Source of the DNA: JBGPYB01 sp041493035
GTDB taxonomy: Bacteria; Acidobacteriota; Vicinamibacteria; Fen-336
Direction of reading: 5' to 3'
DNA length: 5,371 nt
NCBI GenBank assembly: GCA_041493035.1
Contig: JBGPYB010000242.1
Span: 1 to 5,371, forward strand
Part shown: piece by piece, positions 5,311 through 5,371 of the stretch
How the letters are laid out: every line of letters begins with the position of its first letter
Position numbering within the stretch: the first letter of the stretch is position 1
The notes under the pieces: model-generated
The model's database searches: none
Told to the model about the DNA's origin: nothing
What the model saw: the letters and a program-made list of their open reading frames with translations, nothing else
Made by a program: the position numbers and the translations under genes

Positions 5311-5371
5311 CGAACCTGTAGTCGCCTAGCGGTCCCTCTAGGGCGGCGATGAGCTTTGCCGCCAGTCTCCG
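5213..5371 (-). CDS. C-terminal end of an unknown protein entering from the right edge
   Basis: On the minus strand a frame open from the right edge to a TGA at 5213-5215 encodes 52 residues. It includes LAAKLIAALEGPLGDYRFVI, then SALHEEGTPEYESLIQIWRE and the end KHSPPGARIP. The composition (mixed acidic, aromatic and aliphatic residues, few arginines) is that of a real protein. Third-position GC is about 65% by my count, higher than the opposite frame over the same bases. It has no start inside the window. I do not recognise the family. It overlaps the doubtful tail of the 64-aa ORF on the other strand. Confidence 0.4.
   Translation of the reverse strand, partial: RRLAAKLIAALEGPLGDYRFVISALHEEGTPEYESLIQIWREKHSPPGARIP

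Noticed and set aside
1..5371. CRISPR arrays, tRNA/rRNA genes, insertion sequences, integrases or phage genes
   Set aside because: No regularly spaced repeats, cloverleaf-like segments, transposase motifs or terminal inverted repeats were seen on either strand.

Overview
This is a GC-rich window, with coding third positions mostly G or C, from a bacterium that uses GTG as well as ATG starts. The gene content is a Bacillus-type topoisomerase III, a PerR/rubrerythrin pair and a secreted one-domain redoxin. Together with the small 'GRRGGLKGG' basic protein, it suggests an uncultured soil or sediment lineage such as Methylomirabilota/Rokubacteria or Acidobacteriota. That placement is a guess; no marker here fixes it.

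Left part, minus strand (1-3746). A topB gene (DNA topoisomerase III) runs off the left edge with 548 codons visible. Upstream of it lies about 300 bp with no convincing gene, then a 203-aa protein with two ACT-like domains. A 213-bp gap with two small hairpins follows. Next is a secreted thioredoxin-fold redoxin whose reading frame is broken by an apparent one-base deletion. Only 26 bp upstream of it is a CheY-like receiver protein with an atypical active site; these two probably form one transcript.

Right part, plus strand (3777-5371). A short divergent intergenic region (3747-3812) separates the receiver/redoxin pair from a perR-rubrerythrin operon. The perR stop and the rubrerythrin start abut exactly (TAG-ATG), and a perfect 11-bp hairpin terminator ends the operon. 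After it come two small genes of more mixed codon use: a 78-aa basic protein and a 64-aa ORF. The 3' end of another gene appears to enter from the right edge on the minus strand and overlaps the 64-aa ORF.

Functionally, the centre reads as an oxidative-stress locus. A metal-dependent peroxide sensor (PerR, all five regulatory metal ligands present) heads an operon with a diiron peroxidase. It is divergent from a thiol-redox protein, and a PerR-box-like sequence overlaps its own promoter. A second theme is translation initiation. The genes that appear to be first in their transcripts (receiver, perR and the two small ORFs) have -10-like hexamers only 6-8 nt before the start codon and no Shine-Dalgarno sequence, suggesting leaderless mRNAs. 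The genes inside or later in transcripts (redoxin, rubrerythrin), as well as topB and the ACT gene, have clear Shine-Dalgarno sequences.
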